Translations under genes and position numbers: made by a program | Shown here: positions 4,999 through 7,579 of the stretch, one piece after another | Layout of the letters: each line of letters begins with the position of its first letter | Position numbering within the stretch: the first letter of the stretch is position 1 | Notes under the pieces: model-generated | What the model was told of the DNA's origin: nothing | Databases searched by the model: none | The model's input: only the letters and a program-made list of their open reading frames with translations | Assembly: GCA_002480735.1 (NCBI GenBank) | Contig: DLCS01000147.1 | Span: forward strand, 3,106 to 10,684 | Length of the DNA stretch: 7,579 nt | Source of the DNA: Bacillaceae bacterium UBA7792 | GTDB taxonomy: Bacteria; Bacillota; Bacilli; Bacillales; Cytobacillaceae | Direction: 5' to 3'

Positions 4999-7356
4999 AT
5001 GTTAAAGTCTAGAACAAGATGGATACTTCAGCAAGCTGATAACGTTAAAAAAGAAAAACTAATGAAGGAACTTAATATCACTTCTCTTGTAGCAGCCTTG
5101 CTCGTAAATCGAGGAATCGACTCGCCTGAAGAGGCAAGTTCTTTTCTGTATGGTAAGGAGCAAACGTTTCATGATCCCTTCTCTTTAATTGGAATGGATA
5201 TTGCAGTATCGCGAATTAATGAAGCAATCAAAAAGTCTGAACCTATTTTAATATTTGGAGATTATGATGCAGATGGGGTAACAAGCACATCTGTGATGAT
5301 GATGACACTTCAAGAATTAGGAGCAAACGTTCAGTACTACATACCAAATCGGTTTACGGAAGGGTATGGGCCAAATGAGCAGGCATTTAGACATGCCGCC
5401 GAGAATGGTGTCAAACTGATTATCACCGTTGACACTGGAATATCGGCCATTCATGAGGCGAATGTAGCTAAGGAGCTTGGGGTGGACCTTATTATTACGG
5501 ATCACCATGAGCCAGGACCAGTGCTGCCAGATGCACTTGCGATTATCCATCCTAAGCTTGAGAATAGTCCCTATCCATTTCGGGATTTAGCAGGTGTTGG
5601 GGTGGCTTTTAAGCTTGCTCATGCATTGCTTGGGAAGATGCCTGAGCATTTGTTAGAGCTTGCGGCAATTGGAACTATCGCCGATCTTGTACCGTTAATT
5701 GGTGAGAATCGTCTCATTGCCAAACGAGGAATTGATTATTTAAAGAGAACTAGCAATTTGGGGCTGCAAGCATTATTGCAACAAACAAAAACGGATCCTT
5801 CGGCAATAAATGAGGAATCGATCGGTTTTCTGATTGGACCTAGGCTGAATGCAGCGGGAAGGTTGGATAGTGCGGATATTGCAGTAGATTTATTACTAAC
5901 TCGTGATTCCTATGAAGCACAGACGATTGCAGAGGAAATTGAAGAATTAAATAAACAAAGACAAGCGATCGTTAATGAGATCGCAGCGGAAGCGTTTAAA
6001 GAGGTTGAAGAAAAATATCCCATCGAAGAGAATGCGGTGATTGTCGTCGGCAAGCCAGGCTGGAATGCCGGTGTGATTGGGATTGTCGCCTCAAAGCTGG
6101 TTGATCGCTTTTACAGACCAGCCATTGTTCTAAGCATAGATGAGGAAAAGGGTTTGGCAAAAGGCTCTGCAAGAAGCATCGTTGGATTTGATTTATTTCA
6201 AAATCTTTCCACCTGTCGAGATATTTTGCCTCACTTTGGAGGACATCCGATGGCTGCGGGAATGACTCTGAGTCTAAAGGATGTGGACCTGCTTCGTGAT
6301 CGCTTGAATCAATTGGCTAACGAGCAGCTGAGCGAAGAGGATTTCATTCCTGTCACCCAGCTCGATGGTGAAATGGAATTAAGTGAGGTAGACCTTGCTG
6401 CGATTGAGGAAATGCAATTGTTATCGCCGTTTGGAGTTAATAACCCGAAGCCAAGAATTAAGTTAAAAGATTCTAACATTGCCCAAATGAAAAAAATAGG
6501 TGCTGAGCAAAATCATTTAAAGCTTGTCCTAGAAGAGAACGGTGTTTCTCTTGATGGGGTTGGTTTTGGCCTGGGACATCTTTATGATGAAGTATCTCCT
6601 CATTCAAAGCTCTCCGTAATTGGGGAAATAGCGATCAATGAATGGAATAATATGAGGAAGCCGCAAATTTTTTTGCAGGATTTAAGTGTAACAGAATGGC
6701 AGCTTTTTGATTATCGTGGATTAAAGCGGCTGGATAAGCTGGTTGAAATGGCATTAGAGGGGAAATGGGTTGTTTTTAACGAAAAAAACCTCCAAAAGCT
6801 TGAAATGCTAAATACCAACGCGCTCCTCATCGATACAGTCGAAAAGGCGAGTGAGCAAAATGTTACGGAGGCAAATCTTATCCTTGTCGATTTGCCGCCC
6901 ACAAGGGAGCTTCTTATTTCATTGCTGCAGGGTAAAAAACCAGCAAGGATCTACGTGCATTTTCATAGTGAGGAAAGTGAATTTTTCTCTACCATGCCAA
7001 CACGGGAACATTTTAAATGGTATTATGCTTTTCTTATGAAAAAAGCGCCATTTGACCTGAAGAGATTTGGAGATGAGCTCGCCAAATATCGAGGCTGGAC
7101 AATGGAAACGATTGATTTTATGTCACAGGTTTTTTTAGAATTGGATTTTATCACATTGAAGGATGGGTTTATTACCTTAAATCAGGTAAAAAATAAGAAG
7201 GATTTATCGGAATCGATCACATACCAACAAAAGCAGGCACAGTCTGCTCTTGAAGGAGAGCTATTATATTCATCGGCACACCAGCTAAAAGGGTGGTTTG
7301 ACCAAATGATCGATGGCTCGGTTCACGCAGAGGAGGCAATTAAAGAATGGATTTAA
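4999..7356 (+). CDS. recJ: Single-stranded-DNA-specific 5'-3' exonuclease RecJ
   Basis: This is a 785-residue cytoplasmic nuclease, essentially the length recalled for B. subtilis RecJ. RecJ degrades single-stranded DNA from 5' ends in recombinational and mismatch repair and at stalled forks, using manganese or magnesium. DHH domain motifs are intact: GDYDADG (87-93), TVDTG with Asp145 (143-147), ITDHHEP (166-172) and [11 protein letters not shown] with Asp229 (223-233). The DHHA1 side has [11 protein letters not shown] (282-292), [14 protein letters not shown] (354-367) and GGHPMAAGM (414-422). An OB-fold region follows (about 450-565, with [12 protein letters not shown] 474-485). A further C-terminal domain of about 215 residues, as in Bacillus RecJ, may serve partner contacts such as SSB. 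The ATG at 4999 has a ribosome site at 4986-4991; an in-frame TTG at 4948 lies on the promoter -35 and is excluded. The 3' end overlaps apt by 10 bases, so the two are probably cotranscribed. Confidence 0.97.
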   Translation: MLKSRTRWILQQADNVKKEKLMKELNITSLVAALLVNRGIDSPEEASSFLYGKEQTFHDPFSLIGMDIAVSRINEAIKKSEPILIFGDYDADGVTSTSVMMMTLQELGANVQYYIPNRFTEGYGPNEQAFRHAAENGVKLIITVDTGISAIHEANVAKELGVDLIITDHHEPGPVLPDALAIIHPKLENSPYPFRDLAGVGVAFKLAHALLGKMPEHLLELAAIGTIADLVPLIGENRLIAKRGIDYLKRTSNLGLQALLQQTKTDPSAINEESIGFLIGPRLNAAGRLDSADIAVDLLLTRDSYEAQTIAEEIEELNKQRQAIVNEIAAEAFKEVEEKYPIEENAVIVVGKPGWNAGVIGIVASKLVDRFYRPAIVLSIDEEKGLAKGSARSIVGFDLFQNLSTCRDILPHFGGHPMAAGMTLSLKDVDLLRDRLNQLANEQLSEEDFIPVTQLDGEMELSEVDLAAIEEMQLLSPFGVNNPKPRIKLKDSNIAQMKKIGAEQNHLKLVLEENGVSLDGVGFGLGHLYDEVSPHSKLSVIGEIAINEWNNMRKPQIFLQDLSVTEWQLFDYRGLKRLDKLVEMALEGKWVVFNEKNLQKLEMLNTNALLIDTVEKASEQNVTEANLILVDLPPTRELLISLLQGKKPARIYVHFHSEESEFFSTMPTREHFKWYYAFLMKKAPFDLKRFGDELAKYRGWTMETIDFMSQVFLELDFITLKDGFITLNQVKNKKDLSESITYQQKQAQSALEGELLYSSAHQLKGWFDQMIDGSVHAEEAIKEWI
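7330..7336 (+). promoter_or_regulatory. Ribosome binding site of apt inside recJ
   Basis: GAGGAGG ends 10 bases before the apt ATG at 7347 and lies in the last codons of recJ, where it encodes part of AEEA. This placement suits translational coupling of the two genes. Confidence 0.85.
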
Positions 7357-7579
7357 AACAACATATTGCGATTGTAGATGGCTGGCCAAAGCCTGGTATT
7401 ACTTTTAAGGATATTACTCCATTGATGAATGATGGAGAAGCATATCGTTATGCGACGGACAAGATCGTTGAATATGCTAAGAAGCAAAATGTTGATATCA
7501 TTGTTGGTCCTGAAGCGCGCGGCTTTATTATCGGCTGTCCTGTTTCTTATGCATTAGGGGTTGGTTTTGCGCCTGTGCG
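7347..7579 (+). CDS. apt: Adenine phosphoribosyltransferase (partial, 3' end outside window)
   Basis: Apt is a cytosolic enzyme of purine salvage that joins adenine and phosphoribosyl pyrophosphate to give AMP and pyrophosphate. The first 77 codons are present, of about 170 for the family. They start [20 protein letters not shown], then KDITPLM (residues 21-27), [13 protein letters not shown] (34-46) and [19 protein letters not shown] (53-71), which is nearly identical to what I recall of B. subtilis Apt. The phosphoribosyl-pyrophosphate binding motif lies further on, beyond the window. The ATG lies within the final codons of recJ in another frame, so the gene is probably read from the recJ promoter; I found no good separate promoter in the end of recJ. 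In Bacillus the stringent-response gene relA usually follows; that cannot be checked here. Confidence 0.95.
   Translation, partial: MDLKQHIAIVDGWPKPGITFKDITPLMNDGEAYRYATDKIVEYAKKQNVDIIVGPEARGFIIGCPVSYALGVGFAPV

Noticed and set aside
7250..7270. A possible separate apt promoter, TTGAAG with TATATT.
   Set aside because: The spacing is only 9 bases, far too short for sigma-A, and no other pair fits nearby.

Overview
The window looks like chromosomal core sequence from a spore-forming Bacillus relative (Bacillaceae, Bacillota). The reasons are a SpoVB homologue, a ComN-type regulator, SecD and SecF fused in one protein, a RecJ of Bacillus length with a long C-terminal extension, strong Shine-Dalgarno sites, and moderately AT-rich sequence with sigma-A-like promoters. 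The genus cannot be fixed from this window alone.

Layout: (1) 1-1057, minus strand: 5' part of spoVB, running off the left edge. (2) 1058-1163: divergent intergenic region with a candidate sporulation-type promoter for spoVB and a candidate sigma-A promoter for comN, which overlap. (3) 1164-1460, plus strand: comN. (4) 1461-1620: leader region with a near-consensus sigma-A promoter, inverted repeats and a strong ribosome binding site. (5) 1621-3885: secDF, followed directly by an intrinsic terminator. (6) 3916-3985: short spacer with an inverted repeat. (7) 3986-4885: a cation diffusion facilitator (CDF) transporter whose metal-site residues match the manganese-efflux type. (8) 4886-4998: spacer with a good sigma-A promoter for recJ. 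(9) 4999-7356: recJ. (10) 7347 to the right edge: apt, overlapping the end of recJ by 10 bases.

The genes do not form one pathway. They are housekeeping functions in the conserved spoVB-comN-secDF ... recJ-apt order of Bacillus: spore envelope lipid-linked precursor transport, competence mRNA control, protein export, metal efflux, single-strand DNA degradation in repair, and adenine salvage. The CDF gene is the main accessory-looking element; from memory it has no counterpart at this position in B. subtilis.

All genes read open without frameshifts. I found no RNA gene, CRISPR array, insertion sequence or phage gene, and no new multi-gene system. The points worth a second look are regulatory: the overlapping divergent promoters, the structured secDF leader, and the inverted repeat before the CDF gene.
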